From Flavobacteriales bacterium UBA6770 (GTDB lineage: Bacteria; Bacteroidota; Bacteroidia; Flavobacteriales_G; Salibacteraceae), in assembly GCA_905181875.1 (NCBI GenBank), contig CAJIZH010000003.1, positions 620,001-684,000 of the forward strand: DNA of 64,000 nucleotides, read 5' to 3'. Positions 20,594-30,112 of this stretch are shown here, one piece after another (the first letter of the stretch is position 1; each line of letters begins with the position of its first letter). The notes beneath the pieces are model-generated. The model saw only the letters and a list, made by a program, of their open reading frames with translations. It was not told the DNA's origin and did not search any database. The translations under genes were made by a program, and so were the position numbers.

Positions 20594-20702
20594 GGCACAA
20601 AGTTAATGTTCTTCTTGGTGTCTTCATGGTTCAAACGGAATGGTGTTAGTTATTAAATATCAATAGCTTTTGCTCGTAAAGTGTTTGATTAATTTTGCTG
20701 TC

Positions 20703-22550
20703 TTGAAGAATTTAATAAAAATACTAAGTCTCATAAAGAATTATAAGCGATTTGCTTATATGAACCTGTTTTTCAACTTATTAGCGGTAGTGTTTTCGCT
20801 TTTCTCAATGACCTTATTAATTCCATTCTTGGATTTAATATTTGTAAAAGGTGACAATGAGTTTAAGGCATATTATGAAAAGGGTGCTGGCAATTTTGAA
20901 TTTTCTATCGAAAGTGCAATCGATATGTTCAATTATCATCTGAGCAAACTCATTATGGAGGCGCCTTCTATTCCCGATGGAAAAGCAAGTGCATTGTTGT
21001 TTTTGTGTATTGTAATTGTCTTTTCCTTTTTCTTTAAAAATCTATTTGGGTATCTAGCCCTTTTTGTAATGGCCAAGGTTCGAAACGGGGTACTAAAGGA
21101 TTTACGAGAAAATACTTATAAGAAATTATTGGTTCTACCACTTTCATATTACAGTGAAGAAAAGAAGGGAGACATCATTTCTAAAATGAGTAATGATGTT
21201 GTAGAAATTGAATGGTCTGTTTTATTGGGAATAGAATTGGTGTTTCGGGAACCCTTAAGCATCATATTATTTCTAAGCACCATGGTTTACATGAGTCCTA
21301 AGCTCACAATTTTCGTATTTCTAATGCTTCCACTTACAGCCCTTGTCATTGGCCAGGTTGGAAATTCACTTAAAAAGACATCTAGCTTGGGACAGCAAAT
21401 GGCAGGTGATATTATAGCGTCCATAGAAGAAACATTAGGAGGTCTAAGAATAATAAAAGCATTTAATGCTGAAGATAGTAGTATTAGAAAATTTGAGGGA
21501 CTTAATCTAAAGTACTTCAATTTAATGGTGAGGATGTACCGAAAAAGAGACCTTGCGTCTCCTATGAGTGAGTTTTTGGGCGTTGGAATCTTAGTGATTA
21601 TTCTTTGGTTTGGTGGTCAAATTGTTTTGGATGGAGAAATGGATTCTTCTGTCTTTATCGCATTTATCATGCTATTTTCCCAAATTATTTCACCAGCAAA
21701 ATCCTTGGCTAAAGCTTGGTACAATGTACAAAAGGGAGCTGCTAGTGCAGATAGATTAGGAGAGTTAGTAAATGCCAAAAATGTTATTGAAGATATTCCT
21801 GAAGCTAAGATACTTATTGGGTTTGACGGCGCAATTGAATACAAAAATGTAAGCTTCAAATACGATAAAGACCTAGTTCTTAGAAATGTTTCGTTCAAAA
21901 TAGAAAAAGGAAAAACCATTGCATTAGTTGGATCTAGTGGTGGTGGTAAATCTACTTTGGCCGATTTATTACCAAGGTTTTACGATCCCATTAGTGGTTC
22001 TATTGCAATTGATGGGGTTGCCATAAATAAGGCAACGGTAAAAAGCGTTCGTAATTTGATGGGCATTGTAACGCAGCAATCTATTCTCTTCAATGATACC
22101 ATCTATAAAAACATTGCTTTTGGAGCTGAAAATGCAACCGAAGCTGAAGTCATAGAGGCGGCTAAAATTGCCAATGCTCATGATTTTATTTCTCAATTTC
22201 CAGATGGATATCAGAGCAATATTGGTGATGGTGGTGGTAAACTATCAGGCGGACAAAAGCAAAGACTTAGTATTGCTCGAGCTATTTTAAAAAACCCACC
22301 AATATTGATTTTAGATGAAGCTACATCTGCTTTAGATACTGAATCTGAACAACTTGTGCAAACAGCTTTAAATAACCTCATGAAAAACAGGACCTCTCTA
22401 GTAATAGCGCATCGTCTATCAACTATTCAATTGGCTGATACAATTTTAGTAATGGACAAAGGAGAAATTGCTGAACAGGGAACTCATTCTGAATTGTTAG
22501 AACTCAAGGGAATATATTTCAACCTTTGCCAACTTCAAAGCTTCGCATAA
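20703..22550 (+). CDS. ABC transporter, fused permease/ATPase (MsbA-like lipid exporter)
   Basis: An exporter of about 615 residues: an N-terminal membrane domain (five to six helices up to about residue 320) fused to an ATPase domain. Walker A is GSSGGGKST near residue 408, the signature LSGGQKQRLSIARA near 513, Walker B ILILDEATSALD near 535, and the H-loop VIAHRLST follows. MsbA-type proteins flip lipid A or other lipids across the inner membrane; substrate here is inferred. The reading frame extends to a TTG at 20670, but the TTG at 20703, giving MKNLIKILSLIKNYKRFA, fits the usual N terminus better. A TTTG-N17-TAATTTTG pair ends at 20697, so the start is uncertain. Confidence 0.85.
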   Translation: MKNLIKILSLIKNYKRFAYMNLFFNLLAVVFSLFSMTLLIPFLDLIFVKGDNEFKAYYEKGAGNFEFSIESAIDMFNYHLSKLIMEAPSIPDGKASALLFLCIVIVFSFFFKNLFGYLALFVMAKVRNGVLKDLRENTYKKLLVLPLSYYSEEKKGDIISKMSNDVVEIEWSVLLGIELVFREPLSIILFLSTMVYMSPKLTIFVFLMLPLTALVIGQVGNSLKKTSSLGQQMAGDIIASIEETLGGLRIIKAFNAEDSSIRKFEGLNLKYFNLMVRMYRKRDLASPMSEFLGVGILVIILWFGGQIVLDGEMDSSVFIAFIMLFSQIISPAKSLAKAWYNVQKGAASADRLGELVNAKNVIEDIPEAKILIGFDGAIEYKNVSFKYDKDLVLRNVSFKIEKGKTIALVGSSGGGKSTLADLLPRFYDPISGSIAIDGVAINKATVKSVRNLMGIVTQQSILFNDTIYKNIAFGAENATEAEVIEAAKIANAHDFISQFPDGYQSNIGDGGGKLSGGQKQRLSIARAILKNPPILILDEATSALDTESEQLVQTALNNLMKNRTSLVIAHRLSTIQLADTILVMDKGEIAEQGTHSELLELKGIYFNLCQLQSFA

Positions 22551-22575
22551 CGTCTTACAAGTATAAAATCAAATT

Positions 22576-24090
22576 ATGAAAACAAATCACTACTCCGCTT
22601 TAACAGCTTTTATCCTATTTGCTGGATTAACTCAAGCGCAAATCACAATTGATAGTTCTGACATGTATGTTTCTCCAGATACTTTCAATATTGTAAAAAC
22701 AACTAACGCGGGGTCCTTAGATATCAAAACTGCAGGAATGCAAACATGGGATTTTCGTTCCATGAAAGCAGACTCGGTTCAGCCGGTTTATCTTAGAAAT
22801 TTGAGCAGCACCAACCCTGTTGACAACAAGTTTAAAGATGCCGAAATGGTGCTTGAACGTCCTGGAGAAGGTAATGCCTATTTAATACTCACGAAAGATT
22901 CATTAACAGTCGATGGTTTCGCTGACTTTAATTTTGATGCAAATATTAAAGCTGATGTTAATCTTGACCCTGATCTGAAATTAATGGAATTTCCTGTTAA
23001 TTACCAAAACACATTCAATACTAAAGCCGTAATCGACTCAACTATTGATACAACCATCTTAGTATTCGGAATCCCCGCTTTTAATAAACTAAGGGTTGTC
23101 GCCGAGTTAGAACAAAACACAACTTGTGATGCTTATGGTGATCTTAAAACTGTTCAAACAACATTCAACACTATTCGACTTAGAACCGTCGAGAAACAAA
23201 CTGTTACCGCATTTGGACGTCAAATTACTACAGGAACTTGGACCCAAGTTCAACAAACAATTACTGTAACTAATAGATATACATGGTTGGCAAAAAACAG
23301 AGGCTATCAGGTTGCTGAAGTTACAACGGATAGTACAGATCAAAATATTTTAACTGCCCAATTCTTGTTAGTAGATTCTCTGTATGGCTATATTAATGAT
23401 GAAAAAAATCCTAATTGCTTTGGAGAGTCTAATGGCTCAGCAAGCTTTAAAACTATAATTGGATCAAAAAATTACACCTATGACTGGGGTGCTAGTGCAA
23501 ATAATCAGCAAACGTCTACAGCAACAAACCTAAAAGCGGGAACTCATATTTTAACGGTTACTGATCTAAGGACCACAGAGACTTTTATTGATACTCTAGT
23601 CCTAACAAACCCGGATTCACTGCTAGCTTCAATAGTCTTTGATTCTTCCGAAACATCAGCAGGAAAAGATGGTAAAATTGAGGTCGTTGCTAGTGGAGGA
23701 ACTCCTCCGTACACCTATTCTTGGGATAGGTCTTCTAGTACCGGAGTATTGGCGGATGATTTAGAAGGTGGTGTGCACACAATTACAATTAAGGATGTAA
23801 AGGGGTGTGCTAAAGTATTAACTAAGGAAATAAGCACTGTAGTCAGTGTTGAAGCTATTGAGCTGAACAATAAACTTTCACTCTATCCTAACCCTTCAAA
23901 TGGTTTGATAACTGTAAATGGACTCTTAGAAGTTACTAAAATTTCTATTGTTGATATTACAGGAGCAGAAGTACTTAATGCTGATATTACTCCAAATGAA
24001 GATTTGGATATTTCAGTTCTAAAACCTGGAATTTATTTCTTAAGGGTAAATGAAAACATTGAGACCTCTCTGAAACTATTGGTTCAATAA
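22576..24090 (+). CDS. SprB-repeat protein with T9SS type A sorting domain
   Basis: A 504-residue secreted protein. Signal peptide about residues 1-21 (LTAFILFAGLTQAQ). The first half (residues 22-270) is a beta-rich region I do not recognise. It is followed by two SprB-type repeats: PNCFGESNGSASF to LTVTDLR, and the shorter GGTPPYTYSWDRS to TIKDVKGC. The final 75 residues (LYPNPSNGLITVNG, VDITGAEVLN, GIYFLRVNE) form a type A T9SS sorting domain. It begins 25 bp after the ABC exporter on the same strand, so it could be read through from it, and is followed by a strong terminator. Function unknown. Confidence 0.85.
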   Translation: MKTNHYSALTAFILFAGLTQAQITIDSSDMYVSPDTFNIVKTTNAGSLDIKTAGMQTWDFRSMKADSVQPVYLRNLSSTNPVDNKFKDAEMVLERPGEGNAYLILTKDSLTVDGFADFNFDANIKADVNLDPDLKLMEFPVNYQNTFNTKAVIDSTIDTTILVFGIPAFNKLRVVAELEQNTTCDAYGDLKTVQTTFNTIRLRTVEKQTVTAFGRQITTGTWTQVQQTITVTNRYTWLAKNRGYQVAEVTTDSTDQNILTAQFLLVDSLYGYINDEKNPNCFGESNGSASFKTIIGSKNYTYDWGASANNQQTSTATNLKAGTHILTVTDLRTTETFIDTLVLTNPDSLLASIVFDSSETSAGKDGKIEVVASGGTPPYTYSWDRSSSTGVLADDLEGGVHTITIKDVKGCAKVLTKEISTVVSVEAIELNNKLSLYPNPSNGLITVNGLLEVTKISIVDITGAEVLNADITPNEDLDISVLKPGIYFLRVNENIETSLKLLVQ

Positions 24091-24110
24091 GCATTAGATT
24101 AAAAGCTCTT

Positions 24111-24144
24111 AAAAGTCCTTTCATTAATTTGGAAGGACTTTTTT
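24111..24144 (+). terminator. Rho-independent terminator after the SprB-repeat type A gene
   Basis: A perfect 10-bp stem, AAAAGTCCTT paired with AAGGACTTTT, around a 12-nt loop and running into T-rich sequence, 20 bp after the stop codon at 24090. Confidence 0.85.
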
Positions 24145-24160
24145 ATGGCAAAATTTGGCA

Positions 24161-24204
24161 TAAAAAAAGCCTTATTCATTAAGAATAAAGCTCTATTTTT
24201 TTTA
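24161..24204. terminator. Probable bidirectional terminator
   Basis: AGCCTTATTC (24168-24177) and GAATAAAGCT (24183-24192) form a stem with one mismatch and a 5-nt loop. A run of seven A lies on one side and eight T on the other, so it could end transcripts from both directions. It would stop minus-strand transcripts of the HPt gene and any readthrough on the plus strand. Confidence 0.55.
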
Positions 24205-24214
24205 TTTTCAATTT

Positions 24215-24281
24215 GGGACCTGAGGTTCCCTCTGCTTGTGCAAGCACAAACCCTATACAGAGGGAGGTCCCAACCAACCAA
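24215..24281. repeat. REP-like palindromic element, copy 1
   Basis: Nested inverted repeat. GGGACCT (24215-24221) pairs with AGGTCCC (24265-24271), and CCCTCTG (24228-24234) pairs with CAGAGGG (24258-24264); a small GTGC/GCAC hairpin sits in the loop. The 5' arm carries a 6-nt bulge while the 3' arms are contiguous. A tail, CAACCAACCAA, follows. The same architecture and tail recur 90 bp downstream. Confidence 0.75.
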
Positions 24282-24314
24282 CCTTATATATCTTAGAAGT
24301 AGCTTCCTGTTTGT

Positions 24315-24371
24315 AGGACCTTGAGTCCCTTCAGTAATAGGGTGTACCGAAGGGAGGTCCCAACCAACCAA
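24315..24371. repeat. REP-like palindromic element, copy 2
   Basis: Second copy of the nested palindrome. GGACCT (24316-24321) pairs with AGGTCC (24355-24360), and CCCTTC (24327-24332) with GAAGGG (24349-24354), followed by the identical tail CAACCAACCAA. The inner stem differs in sequence from copy 1 (CCCTCTG there) but changes on both sides, so pairing is conserved. That compensatory pattern suggests structure matters. Confidence 0.75.
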
Positions 24372-24456
24372 TCTTTGAAAACTACTGTTTTCTACTTTAA
24401 TTAAAGAACGAATTGCAAATGTAAATATTTATTTATACTAAACGTACATTTAAGAT

Positions 24457-24789
24457 TCATTTAATTTCTTTTTTTAATTCGGAACAAATTACAGGTAGCT
24501 GTTCATTCAACAATTTAAGCAACGCCGGTATCTTTTCCAGGTTAGTTTGCTTTCCTGAATACTCGTTTAAATCTAAAATTGGTTGTTTTAATCCTTCAGC
24601 ATGTATAACCAAAATTGATGGCTTTATTTTGTGTGCGAAAAACTTAACCTGAACCCAGTCTTTTTTCTCATAAGCGACGTTCATTTCTTGAAGGTATTCA
24701 ATATTATTCTTTACGAAAAGCTGAATCAGTTCTTTAATGAAGTCCTGATCATTGCCACTCATTTCTTTTATTTCTGCTAAATCATACAT
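24457..24789 (-). CDS. Stand-alone HPt (histidine phosphotransfer) domain protein
   Basis: A 110-residue protein made of a single four-helix HPt domain. The phosphoacceptor is His53 in FFAHKIKPS, matching the AHxLKG/S motif. Such proteins relay phosphate between hybrid histidine kinases and response regulators. No kinase or regulator gene lies nearby, so the partners are unknown. The gene is monocistronic: the neighbours on both sides are on the other strand, and a bidirectional terminator lies about 250 bp beyond its stop. Confidence 0.85.
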   Translation of the reverse strand: MYDLAEIKEMSGNDQDFIKELIQLFVKNNIEYLQEMNVAYEKKDWVQVKFFAHKIKPSILVIHAEGLKQPILDLNEYSGKQTNLEKIPALLKLLNEQLPVICSELKKEIK

Positions 24790-25182
24790 AATTAGGTCAA
24801 ATATGTAACAATTTCATTTCTCAATTAAATATCATTCTCAAAATAGTTGATTTATCTGAATCTTTTTCACTGGCGCCATCTATTCTACTTAAGCATATCC
24901 CTTCAGATACATAGCACTAGTAGTGTTCGTGTATTCTTTTAAGTTTTTGTCATAATTTATTGAACGCGTGGCACCTTAATGCAGCTAATAATTCCACACC
25001 AACTTCAACTGCTCTATAATTACCAAAGTATTTTCTGAAACAATCAGGACCTCCTAAATATAGGCAACGTTCATTGTAACATCTTTTGCAAAAAAAACAC
25101 ATTCAAGACTGCCTAAAATACCGACTACTCATTTAACCCTATTTTCAATTTTTGGAGCTTGATTATCGGTAAATTTGTTTTT
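24790..25182. other. Intergenic region with no recognised gene
   Basis: About 390 bp between the divergent HPt gene and the type B protein gene. I see no open frame of note, no RNA-like fold and no repeat. It presumably holds promoters for both genes. A TAAATTTG at 25169-25176 lies just before the chosen GTG start but lacks a well-spaced -33 box, so no promoter is called. Confidence 0.5.
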
Positions 25183-27879
25183 GTGAGAAACATTTGGTTC
25201 CTATCCGCTATTGCATTGTTGTTTTCCTTATTCGGAGAAATAACTAAGGCTAATGCAACTCATAACAAGGCTGGAGAAATCACTTATCGTAAACTCAATG
25301 GATTTACTTACGAAATAACAATTACAACATACACTGACCCTAGATCGAGCCAAGCTGATAGATGTGAATTGGGAATATTCTTTGGCGATGGAGACAGCGA
25401 CACAATTCCTAGAATAAATAGTGCAGCTCCATGTGATCCTAGTATTAGCTGCAACTGTGCAGGAGAAATTCTTGTTCCCGGAAGTATTCAAAAAAACGTT
25501 TATCGAACCAAACATACTTATCCAGGTCCATCAACTTATATTATAACTATGGAAGATCCCAACCGGGTTGATCAAGTCGTGAATATTCCTAGGTCTGTAA
25601 GTATTCCGTTTTTTATTCGATCAACCCTTGTCATTAATCCATTGATTGGTTCTAATAACTCACCCATACTCACCTTCCCTCCTGCAGATGACGCTTGTAT
25701 TTGTAATCCTTTTTATCATAATCCTGGTGCAGTAGATCCCGATGGGGATTCTCTAGCCTACAGTCTTTCAGTATGCTACGGATTAAATGGAGCCCCGATT
25801 CCAGGATATACTTACCCCCCAGCACTTTGTCCAAGAAGAACCTTTGAAATTGATCCTCTTACAGGTACTTTGACGTGGGAGGGACCTCTTATTGAAGGTG
25901 TATATAATGCGTGTATCCTTATTTCAGAATACAGGAAAGATAGCCGAGGAAATTGGCTTATGATTGGAGATGTGCTTAGGGATATGCAAATAAACGTACT
26001 GAAATGCAACAATGCGCCTCCCGAATTTAAGGAAACCGATGACATATGCATTGAAGCTGGAGTGCGAATAAACAGAGATATTGTTGCCACAGATTCAATT
26101 TTCCAAAGCGTGACTCTAACAGGAACTGGAGAACCGCTCTTTTTAAATTCATCCCCAGCTTTATTTAACCAAGCCATTGGTCAAAACGGAAAAGTAACAT
26201 CTCCGTTTGTATGGGAAACTACTTGCGACCACATTCGCTCCTCAAATTACCAAATGAATTTTAAGGCGGAAGACAACGGGACCCCTGTACGATTAGTGAA
26301 CTTTATGAACTTAGGGATTAAGATAATAGGGCCTGCCCCAAAAAACGTGAGAAGCACAGCAGGAAAAAACCAATTCATTATTTCTTGGGATGCATCTAGT
26401 TGCAATAATGCGATTGGATATGATATTTACAGAAAAATTGACTCTACAGATTGGACACCCGACAGTTGTGAAACTGGAATTCCTGGTTACTTAGACTATG
26501 AGTATATCGGAAGCACTAGTAATTGGAACTCCACAACTTATACTGACGATAACGGAGGAGTGGGGCTTTTTCATGGTCAAATTTATTGCTATAGAGTCGT
26601 TGCTATTTATCCAGGGAAAACACCCGGCTATGGCTCGAATGAAACATGCAATGAATTGCCTTTTGATGTACCAATAATCAATAGAAATTCAGTAGCAGAA
26701 ACAGATGTAAAAAATGGCATTGATAGCATCGCATTCGCAAAGCCGCAAGACATTTCTCTACTTCAATATAGTGCTCCGTATTCTTACAATGTTTACAGAT
26801 CTAAGGGGCTTTCATCAGCGACCGAATTAATCTTTACATCAAATGATTTTCCGGATTTTTATGAAATTGATACTCTAATAAAATTTGAACGGCTAAACAC
26901 TCAGACTACTTCACAAACCTACCTTATTGAGCTCTTTAGCAAAGACTCATTGATAGGAACTACGCATACCGCTAGTTCTCCATTTCTCAAAATTTCTTCG
27001 GATGATAGAAAGCTTCACCTAAGTCTTGATCTTCAAGTTCCTTGGGATAATTTCTTCTATGAAATTTATCGAGAAAAAGCTGGTGAATTTGTACTTATTG
27101 ATACTTCCGAGTCCTCAAATTATATTGATTCGAACCTTGTTAACGATAGAGAATACAGATACAGAATGAAAACTATTGGAAGGTATAGTATCGAAGAATT
27201 ACCTGATACAATTTTTAATTTTTCTCAAATTGCAGCTGGTATTCCCAAAGATACCATTCCACCTTGTGTTCCTGAAAAACCTGAAATAGAAAGTGAGTGC
27301 GAGCTTTTTGTGAATGAACTCCGCTGGAATAACGTAAACAACACGTGTAATTATAAGGACGTAGTAGGATATAATGTGTATTATTCACCAGCAGTTGGTA
27401 ATAATTATGATTTAATTGCATCTCTTAATAACCAATTTGATACTGTAATTCGATTTGAGGAATTAATATCAGTTGCTGGGTGCTATGCCATTTCTGCAAT
27501 TGATAGTTTCAATAACGAGTCTGGATTGAGTCCAAGAGTGTGTGTTGATAATTGCCCTATATACGAGTTACCGAATGTATTTACTCCAGGAGGAGATGGG
27601 GCAAATGATATCTTCCACCCTATTTATCCTTGGAGATATGTTAAAAACGTTGACATGGTGATTTTTAATCGATGGGGGCAAGTTGTATTTGAAACTGATA
27701 ACCCAGAGATTAACTGGAATGGAATCAATCAAACCACAAACAAACCATGCCCTACAGGTGTCTATTTCTATGTATGTGTTGTAAATGAAATAAGGCTTGC
27801 AGGAATAATATCTAAAGAGCTTAAAGGATCAATTACACTAATGAATCAATCAGATTACAAACCCGTAAATACAAAATAA
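25183..27879 (+). CDS. Fibronectin-like secreted protein with T9SS type B sorting domain
   Basis: About 898 residues. The GTG at 25183 is chosen because it gives a clean signal peptide (NIWFLSAIALLFSLFGE to KANA); the frame also reaches a TTG at 25159. After cleavage comes THNKAGEITYRKLNG, the N-terminal module shared with the other large proteins here, including the cadherin-like stretch VDPDGDSLAYSL to GDVLRDMQINV. The middle (about residues 380-800) contains fibronectin type III-like units, with YDIYRKI, YCYRVVAIYPG, YNVYRSK and YNVYYSP strands. The C terminus (NVFTPGGDGANDIF, FNRWGQVVFET, CPTGVYFYVCVV) is the gliding motility-associated domain for T9SS export. It is the only large type B gene in the window on the plus strand. 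Function unknown. Confidence 0.86.
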   Translation: MRNIWFLSAIALLFSLFGEITKANATHNKAGEITYRKLNGFTYEITITTYTDPRSSQADRCELGIFFGDGDSDTIPRINSAAPCDPSISCNCAGEILVPGSIQKNVYRTKHTYPGPSTYIITMEDPNRVDQVVNIPRSVSIPFFIRSTLVINPLIGSNNSPILTFPPADDACICNPFYHNPGAVDPDGDSLAYSLSVCYGLNGAPIPGYTYPPALCPRRTFEIDPLTGTLTWEGPLIEGVYNACILISEYRKDSRGNWLMIGDVLRDMQINVLKCNNAPPEFKETDDICIEAGVRINRDIVATDSIFQSVTLTGTGEPLFLNSSPALFNQAIGQNGKVTSPFVWETTCDHIRSSNYQMNFKAEDNGTPVRLVNFMNLGIKIIGPAPKNVRSTAGKNQFIISWDASSCNNAIGYDIYRKIDSTDWTPDSCETGIPGYLDYEYIGSTSNWNSTTYTDDNGGVGLFHGQIYCYRVVAIYPGKTPGYGSNETCNELPFDVPIINRNSVAETDVKNGIDSIAFAKPQDISLLQYSAPYSYNVYRSKGLSSATELIFTSNDFPDFYEIDTLIKFERLNTQTTSQTYLIELFSKDSLIGTTHTASSPFLKISSDDRKLHLSLDLQVPWDNFFYEIYREKAGEFVLIDTSESSNYIDSNLVNDREYRYRMKTIGRYSIEELPDTIFNFSQIAAGIPKDTIPPCVPEKPEIESECELFVNELRWNNVNNTCNYKDVVGYNVYYSPAVGNNYDLIASLNNQFDTVIRFEELISVAGCYAISAIDSFNNESGLSPRVCVDNCPIYELPNVFTPGGDGANDIFHPIYPWRYVKNVDMVIFNRWGQVVFETDNPEINWNGINQTTNKPCPTGVYFYVCVVNEIRLAGIISKELKGSITLMNQSDYKPVNTK

Positions 27880-28479
27880 ATGTTCACAGGAATTATTGAA
27901 GACCTTGGAGTAGTTAAGGCAATTTCTAAAGAAGGCACCAATATTCATTTTACAATTGAAAGCAAAGTTTCAAATGAGCTAAAAATAGATCAGAGCATCT
28001 CTCACAACGGCGTATGTCTTACCGTGGTTCAACTTCCAGAATCAAATCATCATGTTGTAACGGCTATTGAAGAAACCTTAGTAAAAAGTAATTTATCAGT
28101 CTTAAATGTCGGTGATGCGGTAAACTTAGAGCGATGTATGCAAATGAATGGTCGCCTTGACGGACATATAGTTCAGGGACACGTCGACCAAATTGGTAGC
28201 ATTAAAAATATTTCGGTGAAAGATGGAAGCTGGTTTTATGACATTGAATACGATGGTTCAAAAACAGGGAACATCACGGTTGAAAAGGGTTCTATTTGTG
28301 TCAATGGGGTAAGTCTCACTGCCTTCAACTCTTCTAAGTCAGGGTTTACAGTAGCAATAATTCCTTTTACGCATGAACACACTTGCTTTAAGAGTTTTAA
28401 AATTGGATCCTCAGTAAACTTAGAATTTGATATTCTGGGTAAATACATAAAAAGTTACATGGACCAAGTAAGCCTATAA
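27880..28479 (+). CDS. ribE: Riboflavin synthase alpha subunit
   Basis: A 199-residue cytoplasmic enzyme converting two 6,7-dimethyl-8-ribityllumazine molecules to riboflavin. It shows the duplicated lumazine-binding fold: the first half starts with the invariant MFTGIIEDLG and has SHNGVCLTV, and the second has GRLDGHIVQGHVDQIG and CVNGVSLTAF. Length is normal. The ATG follows directly after the stop of the preceding T9SS gene, yet the two products are unrelated. Its end overlaps the convergent carboxylase gene by 6 bp. Confidence 0.93.
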   Translation: MFTGIIEDLGVVKAISKEGTNIHFTIESKVSNELKIDQSISHNGVCLTVVQLPESNHHVVTAIEETLVKSNLSVLNVGDAVNLERCMQMNGRLDGHIVQGHVDQIGSIKNISVKDGSWFYDIEYDGSKTGNITVEKGSICVNGVSLTAFNSSKSGFTVAIIPFTHEHTCFKSFKIGSSVNLEFDILGKYIKSYMDQVSL

Positions 28480-30018
28480 AGGAATGTTCCCATGCTTTTT
28501 CTTTGGCAAGGCATCAACTTTATTAGATAGCATTCTAAACGCTTTTATAAGCTTATAACGCGTGTCTTTTGGCTCAATAACTTCATCTACATAACCTCTT
28601 GCAGCAGCGTTATATGGATTTGCAAATAATTCCGCATATTCAGCTTCTTTTTCTTTCAATGTTGCCTCCGGATTTTCAGATGACTTAATCTCATTTTTAA
28701 AGATAATTTCAGCGGCTCCCTTCGCTCCCATTACAGCAATCTCTGCAGTTGGCCAAGCAAAGTTCATATCTGCGCCAATGTGTTTTGAATTCATTACATC
28801 ATAAGCACCACCATATGCTTTTCTTGTAATAACAGTAATACGTGGAACCGTAGCCTCACAAAATGCATACAATAGCTTTGCTCCATTTGTAATTATACCG
28901 TTCCACTCTTGATCTGTTCCAGGTAAGAACCCCGGAACATCTTCAAAAACAAGTAATGGAATATTAAAGCTATCGCAAAAACGAACAAATCGTCCAGCTT
29001 TTCTACTTGATTGAATGTCTAATACACCAGCCAAAACTGCAGGTTGATTTGCAACAATACCTATAGACTTCCCTCCCAATTTCGCGAACCCAACAACAAT
29101 ATTTTCAGCAAAATTTTTGTGTACTTCCATGAAACTTTCTGAGTCAATCGTTAAATCAATTACATCTCGAATATCATAAGGTTGATTTGGATTATCAGGA
29201 ATTACATTGTTTAAACCTTCTCGCTCCTCAGCTGCTTTTAATTGGTAGTCGTCAACGGGTGCTTGATCTTCACAGTTTTGCGGAAGATAAGTTAGCAATT
29301 GCTTAATATTATTAATCGCTGTAATTTCATTAGCACAGCTAAAGTGGGTTACTCCAGATTTTGTAGAATGCGCATAGGCTCCTCCTAAATCTTCAGCGCT
29401 CACTTCTTCATGAGTAACCGTTTTAACCACATTTGGACCTGTTACAAACATATATGAGGTATTTTCAACCATAAACACAAAGTCCGTTAAAGCAGGCGAA
29501 TAAACCGCTCCTCCAGCACAGGGTCCCATTATAGCAGAAATTTGTGGTACAACACCACTGGCTCTAGTATTGCGATAAAAAATATCGGCATAACCACCTA
29601 ATGAAACTACCCCTTCTTGAATTCGCGCACCTCCACTATCATTTAGGCCAATAACTGGCGCTCCATTTTTAACCGCAAGATCCATGATTTTACAAATCTT
29701 CTCTGCGTGCGCTTCTGCAAGCGAACCTCCTAAAACAGTAAAATCTTGAGAAAAGACATAAACAAGTCGACCATTTACTGTTCCATAACCTGTTACCACA
29801 CCATCACCTAAAAACTTTTGATTTTCTAGACCAAAATTAGAACTGCGATGTGTCATCAGCATTCCTATTTCCTCAAAGGAACCTTCATCCAATAAAAAAT
29901 GCAGTCTTTCCCGAGCAGTTAACTTAGATTTTTTATGCTGAGACTCAATTCTTTTAGCGCCTCCACCAAGTTTTGCTTCTTCTTTTCTTGCATTCAGATC
30001 GCGAATTTTTTCTTGCAT
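28474..30018 (-). CDS. Acyl-CoA carboxylase, carboxyltransferase (beta) subunit
   Basis: About 514 residues. It transfers the carboxyl group from biotin to propionyl-CoA or a similar acyl-CoA; alternatively it belongs to a methylmalonyl-CoA decarboxylase. Both crotonase-like halves are present: DSGGARIQEGV in the first, and VPGFLPGTDQEWNGIITNGAKLL plus RKAYGGAYDVM in the second. The frame extends to an ATG at 30051, but the ATG at 30018 gives MQEKIRDLNARKEEAKLGGG, the usual start for this family. The biotin carboxylase and carrier subunits are not in the window, so the acyl specificity cannot be read from context. Confidence 0.88.
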   Translation of the reverse strand: MQEKIRDLNARKEEAKLGGGAKRIESQHKKSKLTARERLHFLLDEGSFEEIGMLMTHRSSNFGLENQKFLGDGVVTGYGTVNGRLVYVFSQDFTVLGGSLAEAHAEKICKIMDLAVKNGAPVIGLNDSGGARIQEGVVSLGGYADIFYRNTRASGVVPQISAIMGPCAGGAVYSPALTDFVFMVENTSYMFVTGPNVVKTVTHEEVSAEDLGGAYAHSTKSGVTHFSCANEITAINNIKQLLTYLPQNCEDQAPVDDYQLKAAEEREGLNNVIPDNPNQPYDIRDVIDLTIDSESFMEVHKNFAENIVVGFAKLGGKSIGIVANQPAVLAGVLDIQSSRKAGRFVRFCDSFNIPLLVFEDVPGFLPGTDQEWNGIITNGAKLLYAFCEATVPRITVITRKAYGGAYDVMNSKHIGADMNFAWPTAEIAVMGAKGAAEIIFKNEIKSSENPEATLKEKEAEYAELFANPYNAAARGYVDEVIEPKDTRYKLIKAFRMLSNKVDALPKKKHGNIPL

Positions 30019-30055
30019 AATTAGCTTTTTAGAGGATATTGAAAGTTCCAAAAAT

Positions 30056-30089
30056 AAAAAAGACCGCTCTGATAAGAGCAGTCTTTTTT
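30056..30089 (-). terminator. Rho-independent terminator of the type B protein gene
   Basis: On the minus strand, GACTGCTCT and AGAGCGGTC form a stem with one G-T type mismatch around a 4-nt loop, followed by a T-run. It lies about 25 bp after the end of the sorting-domain reading frame at 30113. Confidence 0.8.
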
Positions 30090-30112
30090 ATTAAAGTATT
30101 GAGTATTGAAAA

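Noticed and set aside
24099-24371. A 90-residue minus-strand frame with repeated VGWDLP
   Set aside because: It runs through two palindromic elements and two terminators; the repeated peptide is only the translation of the palindrome tail.
25159-25183. TTG at 25159 as the start of the type B gene
   Set aside because: The GTG at 25183 gives a more typical signal peptide; the TTG start would add eight residues ahead of it. Not fully excluded.
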